Shown piece after piece: positions 31,930-40,369 of a stretch of DNA of 41,541 nucleotides. The stretch comes from Bacteroides sp. 43_108 (GTDB taxonomy: Bacteria; Bacteroidota; Bacteroidia; Bacteroidales; Bacteroidaceae): the NCBI GenBank assembly GCA_001915545.1, contig MNQS01000017.1, forward strand, positions 1 through 41,541, given 5' to 3'. A program made the translations under genes and the position numbers. The notes beneath the pieces are model-generated. The model was not told the DNA's origin. It saw nothing but the letters and a program-made list of their open reading frames with translations, and searched no databases. Positions within the stretch are counted from its first letter, which is position 1, and each line of letters opens with the position of its first letter.

Positions 31930-33216
31930 TCAGAAACTGTATTGCATCATCACTACAGCCTTATGTGTTGAAACTCCAAGGTCATCCTCGTCTCTGTCCA
32001 GCTGTGAAGAATGTCCTGTGCGTCCGACATATTCATACATGGCTGACAGTTTAAGATTGCACTTAGGAACGAAGTAGTTGATTCCAACTGCAGGCATGTT
32101 AAGAAAACCGGCTCTGTCCAGACCGTTTCTGTCAAGAAAATCGTATCTCAATGCAGGCTGCAGATTTTTTGTCACGAAATATCCAGCTTGTATATATCCG
32201 CCGACATAGTTGTAGCTTTCCGATATCTTTTGTCTTTTTGTGAACCCAATGTTCATGTAATAAGCTTCTGCCGCAAGGTAGAGCCTGTTTTTCAGCCACG
32301 CAAATTCTATTCCTGCTCTGAAATCGTTTGTGCTTTCGTTTTCGCTCTCTACGTTATAGTTCACCGATGCACCGATGAGCATCTTTTCCGTATTCAGCAT
32401 CTTTGGATTTCCTTGCGTTGCAGGCATCTCTCCGTATGGCAGGTATGTTATTCTTCCTGCATACAGCAGTGATGGAATATGCAGGTCATCACTTAGAGTT
32501 TTTGAAGCACTATTGTTGTTTATGCCTGTGCCGTTGAACAATCCTATTTCGTAGCCCCAGCGGTTTTTGATGATACCGTGCATTTCCACTCCTAAGTCAA
32601 ATCCCGTAGCAAAGCTTGGTGTGACTGCGTTCAGTGAATATGGCAGTATCATGCACTGTGTCAGTGAGTTCGGCAATGACGGGAAAAGTGTTTCTCCAAG
32701 TGTCGTCAGATAAGCGTGAGAGAATGGTGTCTTGAATTTTCCTACTCTGAATCTCACTGCTTCGCTGGCGGCATAGTCTATCCATGCTTGCTGAAGTATT
32801 GCTGCTCCAGTAGCTGCAGAATTGATTGAAAGGTTATAGTCGATCAGACCGAATGCCCTTCCTGTAAAGCCTAAGATGGCATTGGGTACTGCAAAGCCTG
32901 AGTTTGCCACATTGTCCTGATTGTATGCAGGATCTAGTCCTTCGCTGTCATAGTAGTTGAAGTTCAAGCTTGTCTGTAGGAACAGATAAGGTTTGAATAT
33001 GAATTTCCCGTCTTTCGATTGAAGAGTGAATCCTCTATTATCGGCGATAGGAACAACACCGTTGCTCATGTCGAGCTTTATGTTTCTTTCAGCTGTTTCC
33101 TTTATGGTTGTGTCAGCCGGTTCTTCAGCGTAGGCACACAGTGACATGGCTGTTGCTGCTGCAAAGATAGCAGAACGGTTGATTATCTCGTTCATTTTGT
33201 ATTTTGTTTTTTTCAT
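31930..33216 (-). CDS. Porin_O_P-type outer-membrane porin
   Basis: The 428-residue protein has a signal peptide ending near AYAEE (a second start 7 codons in is possible) and a barrel of the phosphate-selective porin O/P type: GKFIFKPYLFLQTSLNFNYY opening, VRFRVGKFKTPFS, ending in MMQYSF with C-terminal Phe as needed for outer-membrane assembly. It belongs to the family but its substrate is not determined. It is the fourth gene of the operon, 32 bases after the DUF1111 gene. A second porin of the same type is the first gene; the two are clearly diverged, so this is not a recent tandem duplication. Confidence 0.85.
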   Translation of the reverse strand: MKKTKYKMNEIINRSAIFAAATAMSLCAYAEEPADTTIKETAERNIKLDMSNGVVPIADNRGFTLQSKDGKFIFKPYLFLQTSLNFNYYDSEGLDPAYNQDNVANSGFAVPNAILGFTGRAFGLIDYNLSINSAATGAAILQQAWIDYAASEAVRFRVGKFKTPFSHAYLTTLGETLFPSLPNSLTQCMILPYSLNAVTPSFATGFDLGVEMHGIIKNRWGYEIGLFNGTGINNNSASKTLSDDLHIPSLLYAGRITYLPYGEMPATQGNPKMLNTEKMLIGASVNYNVESENESTNDFRAGIEFAWLKNRLYLAAEAYYMNIGFTKRQKISESYNYVGGYIQAGYFVTKNLQPALRYDFLDRNGLDRAGFLNMPAVGINYFVPKCNLKLSAMYEYVGRTGHSSQLDRDEDDLGVSTHKAVVMMQYSF

Positions 33217-33248
33217 TGTCCGTTTTTTGTTTGTTGATGAATGATTTC

Positions 33249-34721
33249 TCAGAGCGATTCAAGGAATTTTATAAGTTGTTCCCTTTCTGATTTCTTGAAA
33301 TTCTTGAATATGTTTTTCGAAGCTTCGCCTTCGCCTCCGTGCCACATTATGGCTTCTTCGAAGTTTCTGGCTCTTCCGTCGTGCAGGAAGAATGTGTGTC
33401 CGTTCACTTTCTTCTGCAGTCCTATGCCCCACAGAGGAGTTGTTCTCCATTCATTGCCTCTTGCAAGTCCGCTGACATAGTTGTCGTTAAGTCCGACACC
33501 CATGATTTCGCTTCCCATGTCGTGAAGAAGAAAGTCAGAGTACGGATGGATGGTTTGTCCCCCGAGCCATGGCAGAGTTGTGTTGTTGAGAAGAGTTGCC
33601 CCTCTCGGTCGTGTATGCAAGGTTGTCACGTGGCACAAGTGGCATTTGCTTCTGTAGAAAAGCTGTTCACCTGCCTGCACGTCAGGATCATCCATGTTCC
33701 TTCTTGCCGGAACGCCCAAACCGTGCATGTAAAGGTCAACATCTTCCATTTCTTCTGTAGTTACCTGCAGACCGTAATTTGCAAACCCCATGGCACCTAT
33801 CATTTCGTACATCTGGTCTTGACCTTCACATATCTCTTCCGGATACCGGCTGTTGGTTACTCCCATATCGCTCGAAAATCCGAGTTCTACGGTGAGGTCG
33901 GCATGCTGTGCCTTGTTGCCCGACAAACCGAGACGTGTCACTCCTTTTTCTGTAATGTAGTTGCAGCGTCCGCTTATACCGTATTCAGGATAATTGCTTT
34001 TTCTTGCCAGAGCTTCGATTTCGCTTTCGTCAAGTGCCATCATAATTCCCATGCCGACATGGCGCAACGGAATTCTAACCGTTATGAACATGTTTGTGCT
34101 GTCGTATGGTTCGGCATACCATTCTGTGACGGTATATTTAGGATAGCGAAGTGAATATTTTTCACCGTCAGGATAGCTGAATTCCTCTTCTCTCCAGTCA
34201 ACAGACAGTTTGCCTTCAGGCGTTACACCGTAGATGGCCTGGTCGTGAAGCACTCGTCCGTAGCTCTTGATGAACGTTCCGTTTTTCTTTGTTATGTATA
34301 TCAGCTGTGACGAAAATCCTGTACCAGTACCGAAAGTTGGAGTTGTGCGGCCGGCATGGAAGTGACAGCTTCCGCATGAATGTCCTGCATATACCGGACC
34401 TTTGCCACCAACAGATGTGCTGTCAGATGTACGTCCGTTGTTGTAGAGGGCATCGCCACGTGTGAATCTGACGAGGTAATCTCCTGTCAACCAGTTTGCA
34501 GATTGGTCGTATGCCAGACTGGAGCTGGACCAGATGGTTGATATACCTCCAAGCAGTTCCGCGTCGGTGGCTACAGTTCCGTCATCTCTTAGAATCTCAT
34601 TATTGTTGTAAGGGTCATCCTGACAAGCAGTCAGTCCGCTTGCAAAGCATAAGAGGAACAAGCAGAACCTCATGGTCCTGCTTGTTGAACTGCATAAAAT
34701 ATTTTTGGATTGCTTTTTCAT
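33249..34721 (-). CDS. di-heme oxidoreductase lipoprotein (DUF1111, MauG/CcpA-like)
   Basis: A 490-residue lipoprotein (lipobox ending LTAC33). Two heme sites are visible: CGSCHFH (Cys116, Cys119, His120) and CHLCHVT (Cys360, Cys363, His364). The family is annotated as putative thiol oxidoreductase/DUF1111 and is distantly related to di-heme peroxidases of the CcpA/MauG type. It is commonly found next to imelysin genes, as here (48 bases downstream of the imelysin stop). Its role is probably redox chemistry on iron or on the partner protein; the reaction is not established. A start 16 codons in (34673) is an alternative. Confidence 0.9.
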   Translation of the reverse strand: MKKQSKNILCSSTSRTMRFCLFLLCFASGLTACQDDPYNNNEILRDDGTVATDAELLGGISTIWSSSSLAYDQSANWLTGDYLVRFTRGDALYNNGRTSDSTSVGGKGPVYAGHSCGSCHFHAGRTTPTFGTGTGFSSQLIYITKKNGTFIKSYGRVLHDQAIYGVTPEGKLSVDWREEEFSYPDGEKYSLRYPKYTVTEWYAEPYDSTNMFITVRIPLRHVGMGIMMALDESEIEALARKSNYPEYGISGRCNYITEKGVTRLGLSGNKAQHADLTVELGFSSDMGVTNSRYPEEICEGQDQMYEMIGAMGFANYGLQVTTEEMEDVDLYMHGLGVPARRNMDDPDVQAGEQLFYRSKCHLCHVTTLHTRPRGATLLNNTTLPWLGGQTIHPYSDFLLHDMGSEIMGVGLNDNYVSGLARGNEWRTTPLWGIGLQKKVNGHTFFLHDGRARNFEEAIMWHGGEGEASKNIFKNFKKSEREQLIKFLESL

Positions 34722-34769
34722 TGAACTTTAAAATTGGTGTTGCCTATTTACCTCTTCTTTACGTTCTGA

Positions 34770-35939
34770 TCAGTTGAGACCCAACGATGCCTGCATGTCT
34801 TTAAGTCCTTGTGTGAGTTTTGAGCATGCATCCATGGCAGTGTAAGATTCGTCGGTGTAAATATTATTTCTGAAAGGTTGAGGGATATTGTTTATGGCAT
34901 TCATGGCATCGTTTATGAGTTTTCTCATATTGTTGTCGTAGTCGCTTCCGAGTTTTCTGCGTACTAGATTTGATATAGAGTTTTCACTGGCTTCAGCACC
35001 GATTTCTGTGCGGTTGCCCAAATACGAATATTTTATGGAACGTATGTTGTTCATATAATCGTCACGTGAATGCCAGCTGTACCACGATTCAACTGCATAT
35101 AGTGCAGCTTCATGCTGACCATCTTTCCAATAATTGAACGGGTCTCCGATTTTTGCATCTCCAACTTCGCCGGATATATCCCAGCATCCTTCTATAATTT
35201 GTCCGACAGGATTCTGATATGTATTTGCGAAGTACTCGCTGAAAGTCTTGTTTCCATACTGTTCATAAGGTGTTGTGAACCACCAGTCGTATGCCGCCTG
35301 TCCGTCTTCTTTGAGCAGTTGTGCTACTTTCTGCATATATGTGCGCCATCCAGCAGGATTTGCATTGTACTCTTCGTCTGAAGTAACATTTCTGCTTTCA
35401 CCGTCGGAGAACAGCAAGTATTCCAGCGAGTGGTAACCTTTCACATCCTCGCTCTCAGGTGTTTCTCCGCTTGCAAGAATCTGTTTGATGTCCTGCACGC
35501 TCAGAGGCCATGAGTCCATTGACGGGTCAAGACTGAAGTCTGCCACAGGACCGAAAAGGAACGCTTCGCTGCATTCCCATGGCTTGCGTGCTGCAATCCA
35601 CTCGTCGCACGCCTTGTCCATGTTGTCTTGAGTAGGGTTGTTTACGAAATTCATTACTGTGTTGTATAGTTCTGCATTACCTTCAGCCAATTCTTTGTAC
35701 GTCGGTTCAATAATGACATCTATATAGTTTCTTATTATTTCTGCTTCGTCAACATCATCAGCAACTGTGTTGTATGCAAACGGAATGGTGTCGGCAAGAT
35801 TGCTTGCAATAGGAATTATTTTCAGACCTTCGCCTTCACCGCTTCCGCCACTGCCGTTATCATCGCTGCATGCACACAAACTGCACAGTGTCAAACCTGC
35901 AAACAAAAATGAACTGATTCTTGTAATTTTCTTTTCCAT
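34770..35939 (-). CDS. imelysin-family (M75) iron-related lipoprotein
   Basis: The 389-residue protein has a lipobox (LCAC, Cys24), a Gly/Ser/Glu-rich spacer and a helical imelysin domain. The GxHxxE motif is present as GYHSLE (168-173), with the His and Glu proposed as metal ligands in the family; the WECSEAFLFGP segment (121-131) is also typical. Imelysins include iron-regulated periplasmic proteins (IrpA) and the EfeO iron-binding component. It is the second gene of the operon, 57 bases after the first porin, and directly precedes the di-heme protein, the usual partner. Confidence 0.92.
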   Translation of the reverse strand: MEKKITRISSFLFAGLTLCSLCACSDDNGSGGSGEGEGLKIIPIASNLADTIPFAYNTVADDVDEAEIIRNYIDVIIEPTYKELAEGNAELYNTVMNFVNNPTQDNMDKACDEWIAARKPWECSEAFLFGPVADFSLDPSMDSWPLSVQDIKQILASGETPESEDVKGYHSLEYLLFSDGESRNVTSDEEYNANPAGWRTYMQKVAQLLKEDGQAAYDWWFTTPYEQYGNKTFSEYFANTYQNPVGQIIEGCWDISGEVGDAKIGDPFNYWKDGQHEAALYAVESWYSWHSRDDYMNNIRSIKYSYLGNRTEIGAEASENSISNLVRRKLGSDYDNNMRKLINDAMNAINNIPQPFRNNIYTDESYTAMDACSKLTQGLKDMQASLGLN

Positions 35940-35996
35940 ATTAATTTCCTTTCTTCTTTTGTTGGTGTTCGTAAAATCTTTAAGTTCTTTATTTCT

Positions 35997-37319
35997 TTAT
36001 TTCTTTGCAAACCATGTTATATATGCAATTCCAATTGAGAATTCATTTTCATTGTTGTATTTGCCACCACCGATTCGTCTCATTGCGTAATCTGCTTTTA
36101 TAGCCAGATTCGGCAATGCGTACCAGTTGGCTCCGAATGTCCATTTGCTGACTTTAAACTGATCGTATTTCGTTTGTCCTTCTTCTACGTCCTCAACAGG
36201 GTTGAAATACTCATATCTTACAAAAGGGTAGAGTCCTGCCACAGCTTTTCCTTTTAACGATGGTATTGCGTAACATAAATCATATCCTATTTCACCTCCC
36301 CAGCTCGCTGCGCTTTTAGCACTTGTATATTTCACACTGTATCCTGAAGCATTGGGCAGGTTTTTGCGTGCCTGGGCCAGTTTGTCTGTATTTCCAATAT
36401 TTCCGAACAGGCAGCTTGCACGTGCTGTAAGACCGTATCCCTTATATTGTGCATCAGCAGACCAGATGAAAACCGGAACTTTGAAATCGGAATATCTCTG
36501 CGTTTTGTCTGCATTTGCGGCGGTGTTGGCGCAGTAGTATACTGAACCGCCGAAACGTAATCCTTTGACAAGATTGAAATCCAGTCTGCCTACGTATGCA
36601 GGACTGCTGAATGCATCAGTTTCAAAAGCACCTTGCTTACCTCCAGATACCCAATCTGCTCTTGCAAAACCATCGCAGTTGAGACCCGCCACAACCATGG
36701 CTTCATAATTCACACGATTACGGAAGAGGGATCCGAAAAGTGCAAGTCCGGTTTCGTGCCATGTCGATGGTATGAATGCCGTTTCAGCTTCAGGTCTTGA
36801 AGTGCCGAAAAAGTTTATTGGTTCGTGGTGGGAGTTTACAAGTCCTACAGGTAGAACCATGTGTCCTATTCTTACATTTATGTGTTTATTTATCAATCGT
36901 GTGATATGAAACTGTTCTAAAGCCACTTCGCCACCTTTTTCTGTCTCAGTTTCATACTCTCCGTTTTCATCCATCCAGTCTATTTCTTTAGCAGCACCGA
37001 CTCCGCCGGCTTCGAATTCTATTTCGGCACCTAAAATCCATTTGTCGGAAAATTTGTAGTCACCTGCAATGACAAACCTAGGAATTGAAATTGTGCTTCT
37101 GTTGTCGTCAATGCTTCCTTCAGATGTAGCCATGCGGTTTGGGCCATAGTTCATAAAGCTTCCGAGCATTTCGCCATAACCGCCTATGCGGTATTTGTTC
37201 CAACCTGTGTATTCAGATGGAATGTTGTTTTCGTTGCCGTTTTGTGCTGTCATGACACCACACATGAGGAGTGCAGTACCGGCTGTTAAAAATCTGTTGG
37301 AGAATTTTGTCTTTTTCAT
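35997..37319 (-). CDS. Porin_O_P-type outer-membrane porin, first gene of the operon
   Basis: The 440-residue protein has a signal peptide (FLTAGTALLMCGVMTAQ) and a barrel with porin O/P features: YRIGGYGEM, ISIPRFVIAGDYKF, VRIGHMVLPVGLVNSHHEP and a close at SIGIAYITWFAKK. Relatives form outer-membrane channels, some anion-selective. As the first gene of the imelysin operon it may admit iron chelates or related substrates; this is inference from position. The promoter at 37349-37378 gives a short leader. It differs clearly from the porin at 31930-33216. Confidence 0.85.
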   Translation of the reverse strand: MKKTKFSNRFLTAGTALLMCGVMTAQNGNENNIPSEYTGWNKYRIGGYGEMLGSFMNYGPNRMATSEGSIDDNRSTISIPRFVIAGDYKFSDKWILGAEIEFEAGGVGAAKEIDWMDENGEYETETEKGGEVALEQFHITRLINKHINVRIGHMVLPVGLVNSHHEPINFFGTSRPEAETAFIPSTWHETGLALFGSLFRNRVNYEAMVVAGLNCDGFARADWVSGGKQGAFETDAFSSPAYVGRLDFNLVKGLRFGGSVYYCANTAANADKTQRYSDFKVPVFIWSADAQYKGYGLTARASCLFGNIGNTDKLAQARKNLPNASGYSVKYTSAKSAASWGGEIGYDLCYAIPSLKGKAVAGLYPFVRYEYFNPVEDVEEGQTKYDQFKVSKWTFGANWYALPNLAIKADYAMRRIGGGKYNNENEFSIGIAYITWFAKK

Positions 37320-37348
37320 GTTCGTTCTGTTTTTCTTTTTTCGTGATG

Positions 37349-37378
37349 CAAAATTACTTCCCTCTGAAAGCGTATCAA
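37349..37378 (-). promoter_or_regulatory. promoter of the porin-imelysin operon
   Basis: Minus strand: TTG (37378-37376), 19 bases, TAATTTTG (37356-37349). The start of transcription would be near 37342, 23 bases before the ATG at 37319. Confidence 0.7.
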
Positions 37379-37448
37379 ATACCGTGTTTTTGTGAATTTT
37401 AACAGCCTTTTCGGTTTGTTTGGGTATATCATTACTTATGGTAGATTA

Positions 37449-37460
37449 TAGGTATACCTA
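37449..37460. promoter_or_regulatory. perfect 12-base palindrome TAGGTATACCTA
   Basis: A perfect palindrome lies about 70 bases upstream of the -33 element of the porin-imelysin operon. The GTATACCTA half also occurs at 40157-40165 inside the dyad between feoAB and the hemerythrin-LuxR gene. It is a candidate operator. Confidence 0.4.
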
Positions 37461-37548
37461 CATTCTGTTGTACATACTCATTACGTAGTAGTTGTGTCCC
37501 AAATGTATTTTGATATAATGCAGGGTGTGTTTATTGTCAATATATAGC

Positions 37549-37602
37549 AACGGCAAAGGCCGGACAGTGGTATTTTTACCTTACTGTCCGGCCTTTGCCG
37601 TT
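37549..37602. terminator. 20-bp perfect hairpin downstream of feoAB
   Basis: A perfect 20-bp GC-rich stem (37549-37568 with 37583-37602) whose loop can pair further (GGTA/TACC). It lies 49 bases after the feoAB stop and should terminate that transcript, though there is no T-run on the minus strand. The rest of 37320-37650 holds the operon promoter and the palindrome. Confidence 0.65.
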
Positions 37603-37650
37603 GTCACAATCAGCGCAGTTGCTGTTCTGCGTTGATATATATTATTTTGT

Positions 37651-40029
37651 TCAGAAGAACAGGCTTCCCACTTGGTAGATTGCGGTAGAGCAGATCCAGG
37701 CGAGTGCCGTTGTGTAAGCTATAGTAAAGAAAGCCCATCGTGTTTTACCGGCTTCGTTGCGTATCGCTATGCATGTAGGTATGCATGGCATGTACAGGAG
37801 TACGAATACCAGGAACGAGAATGCGGCAAGAGGCGTGAGCCCGCTGTGCGCGAGAATAGAAGATATGTGTGCATCTGCTGATTCTCCGTCCTGCGATGCT
37901 TCTGCATTTTCTGCAGAGCTGTAGAGTACTCCCATCGTTGATGCCACGATTTCCTTTGCTCCTACACCGGCAATGATGCTGACTCCTTCTTTCCATTCAA
38001 ATCCGCATGGGCGGAGCAGGGGCTCTATTGTGCGTCCTATGCGTCCAATGAAACTGTTCTCCATCTGTACCTCAGGCGTAGCATCAGGAGTGTCTGTACG
38101 CGGATAGTAGCTGAGAGCCCATACAGCTATTGAGGCAAGCAGTATGGTAGTACCCATCTTGCGCAGATACTGGCGTCCCTTCTCCCATGTGTGGCGCCAC
38201 ACAGATTTGAGTGACGGCATGCGGTATGGAGGAAGCTCCATGACGAAAGGACTGCTTTCGCCCTTGACCACAAAGCGGCTGAAGAGCTTTGCCATAAGGA
38301 TTGCCATGAGTATGCCGAGCAGGTATAGAGTGAATAGTACAAGTGCTGCATGGCGCGGGAAGAAAGCACCGATGACTATGATGTACACAGGCAGGCGTGC
38401 GGAGCACGACATGAGAGGTACGACGAGCATGGTGATGAGGCGTGACTTGCGGTCTTCTATTGTACGTGTGGCCATGACTGCTGGAATGTTGCATCCGAAG
38501 CCCATGATCATCGGTATGAATGACTTTCCGTGAAGCCCCATCTTATGCATAATCTTGTCCATGATGAAGGCGGCACGTGCCATATAGCCGGAATCTTCCA
38601 TCCAGCTGATGAAGGCATAGAGAATCATGATGTTTGGCAAGAAGACGATGACACCTCCCACACCGCCTATTATTCCGTCAGCAATGAGGTCCTTCAGTGC
38701 GCCGTCGGGCATGCCGGCACGTACGATGTCCGAGAGCCATGCCACACCTGCATCAATCCAATCCATAGGGTACTGGCCTATGTTGAACGTGCAGAAGAAC
38801 ATTATGTACATCAGGAGCAGGAATATAGGGTATCCCCATGTCTGGTGGGTGACGAAAGCATCGATGCGACGGGTAAGAGCTCTGTTGTACCTGCGGTTCT
38901 GACGGTAGCATTCCTTGAGCGCACCCTGTACGAAGCCGTATTTGGCATCTGTAATGGCCGATTCGCTGTCTTCACCTATCTCGTCTGTTATTGCTTTCTG
39001 GCATTCAGCCCGGCAGGCGAAGATGTCTTTGGCATTTGGCAACGGTGAGACAATCTGCTCAACCTGTCGGTCGTTTTCAAGGAGCTTGATGGCCAGAAAA
39101 CGTCCTGAATAGTTGTTGTGCGGTTCTGGATTGAGACGTATGAGACGTTCAAGACGTTCGATGTTGTCCTCAATGAGTTTTCCGTGGTTGACGTGAATGT
39201 GACGCCAACTCTGATGCTTTCCCTCATATATGTCGATGATGCTGGAAAAGAGCTTTTCAATGCCCTCGCCGGTTTTACCCACTGTAGGTATGACCTGTAC
39301 GCCCAGCAACTGACCCAGCTGTGAAATGTCAAGGCTGTTGCCGCTTTCGCGCATTTCGTCGTACATGTTGAGAGCCATGATCATTGGAACGTCCATGTCG
39401 ATGAGCTGCGAGGTGAGGTAGAGATTGCGCTCAAGGTTCGTTGCATCTACAACATTGAGTATAATGTCTGGTGTTTTTTCGATGATGTATTTTCTGACAT
39501 ACAATTCTTCTGGGGTGTAGGCGGAGAGCGAGTATGTTCCAGGCAAGTCGACTATGCAGAAGTGATAGCCGTTGAAGTCGAAGCGGCCTTCCTTGGCATC
39601 GACGGTCACACCGCTGTAGTTGCCGACACGCTCGTGCGCTCCCGAGGCAATGTTGAAGAGGCTTGTCTTTCCGCAGTTTGGATTGCCGACGAGGGCCACG
39701 TTGATGGTTTTGCCCTTTTCGTGAGCCACCCTCACAATCATTTCATCTCCTCCGGCTTCTATGCCCTTGAGGTCGGGATGTTGTTGCTGGAAATGCTTGG
39801 CTTCCTCTTCGCTTACCACCTCGACAAGGTCTGCTTCTGCTCGTCTGAGGCTCACTTCGTAGTCCATTATGCGGTATTTCACCGGGTCTTTCAGAGGCGC
39901 GTTGAGCATGACCTCGACCATCTTGCCTTTTATGAATCCCATTTCGACGATTCGTTTCCTGAATCCGCCGTGTCCGTAGACTTTTACTATGACGCCTTTC
40001 TGGCCTGTATTAAGTTCCGAAAGTTTCAT
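37651..40029 (-). CDS. feoB: ferrous iron transporter, fused FeoA-FeoB
   Basis: 792 residues from the ATG at 40029 (KLSELNTGQKG; the frame is open 20 codons further upstream but the FeoA family begins here). Residues 1-75 are a FeoA (SH3-like) domain. Residues about 108-270 are the G domain: G1 GNPNCGKT (115-122), G3 DLPG (161-164), and NMYDE as G4. The rest is the membrane permease with the two Gate motifs. It imports Fe2+ across the inner membrane. Fusion of FeoA to FeoB is common in Bacteroidetes. It is on the minus strand, with a promoter at 40087-40117 and an unrelated hairpin ending it; the regulator gene is divergent. Confidence 0.96.
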   Translation of the reverse strand: MKLSELNTGQKGVIVKVYGHGGFRKRIVEMGFIKGKMVEVMLNAPLKDPVKYRIMDYEVSLRRAEADLVEVVSEEEAKHFQQQHPDLKGIEAGGDEMIVRVAHEKGKTINVALVGNPNCGKTSLFNIASGAHERVGNYSGVTVDAKEGRFDFNGYHFCIVDLPGTYSLSAYTPEELYVRKYIIEKTPDIILNVVDATNLERNLYLTSQLIDMDVPMIMALNMYDEMRESGNSLDISQLGQLLGVQVIPTVGKTGEGIEKLFSSIIDIYEGKHQSWRHIHVNHGKLIEDNIERLERLIRLNPEPHNNYSGRFLAIKLLENDRQVEQIVSPLPNAKDIFACRAECQKAITDEIGEDSESAITDAKYGFVQGALKECYRQNRRYNRALTRRIDAFVTHQTWGYPIFLLLMYIMFFCTFNIGQYPMDWIDAGVAWLSDIVRAGMPDGALKDLIADGIIGGVGGVIVFLPNIMILYAFISWMEDSGYMARAAFIMDKIMHKMGLHGKSFIPMIMGFGCNIPAVMATRTIEDRKSRLITMLVVPLMSCSARLPVYIIVIGAFFPRHAALVLFTLYLLGILMAILMAKLFSRFVVKGESSPFVMELPPYRMPSLKSVWRHTWEKGRQYLRKMGTTILLASIAVWALSYYPRTDTPDATPEVQMENSFIGRIGRTIEPLLRPCGFEWKEGVSIIAGVGAKEIVASTMGVLYSSAENAEASQDGESADAHISSILAHSGLTPLAAFSFLVFVLLYMPCIPTCIAIRNEAGKTRWAFFTIAYTTALAWICSTAIYQVGSLFF

Positions 40030-40086
40030 GTGACAGTTTTGCTTTACTTTTTGTTCATGAATGCGGGGCTTTATCCCGAATATGTG

Positions 40087-40117
40087 CAAAGTTACAACCT
40101 CTGCAGTTTTCTACCAA
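40087..40117 (-). promoter_or_regulatory. promoter of feoAB
   Basis: Minus strand: TTG (40117-40115), 20 bases, TAACTTTG (40094-40087), an exact match. The start would be near 40080, giving a leader of about 50 bases. Confidence 0.7.
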
Positions 40118-40155
40118 TGCTCAAAATTAGTGAAAATTGTAGCCTGATGTTATGC

Positions 40156-40179
40156 TGTATACCTAATAGTGTGTATACA
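40156..40179. promoter_or_regulatory. operator-like dyad between feoAB and the regulator
   Basis: TGTATAC (40156-40162) and GTATACA (40173-40179) are inverted repeats with a 10-base spacer, inside the 340-base divergent region. It is 40 bases upstream of the feoAB -33 element and 60 bases upstream of the regulator's -33. The GTATACCTA part matches the palindrome at 37449-37460. Confidence 0.45.
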
Positions 40180-40239
40180 TAAGCCATTTTTTAAAGATTC
40201 ATCATCATGCATGTCTCTAAAATACCTATTTCAGGTGAT

Positions 40240-40269
40240 TTGCACCGACATCAATATGTGCTATCTTTG
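40240..40269 (+). promoter_or_regulatory. promoter of the hemerythrin-LuxR gene
   Basis: TTG (40240-40242), 19 bases, TATCTTTG (40262-40269), an exact Bacteroidales pattern. The start would be near 40276, giving a leader of about 94 bases. Confidence 0.7.
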
Positions 40270-40369
40270 CAGTATCTGAAATGCAAGGTGTAAATATATA
40301 TCTTGGGCTTGCACTCAATACAGGCTTCCGCTTTCGGATATGAGTTGTATTTTAAAGGAATGAAAGAAA

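Noticed and set aside
33339..34154. 271-codon + strand frame opposite the DUF1111 gene
   Set aside because: It is rich in Cys, His and Ser as expected for the antisense of this gene, and the opposite strand encodes two valid heme motifs.
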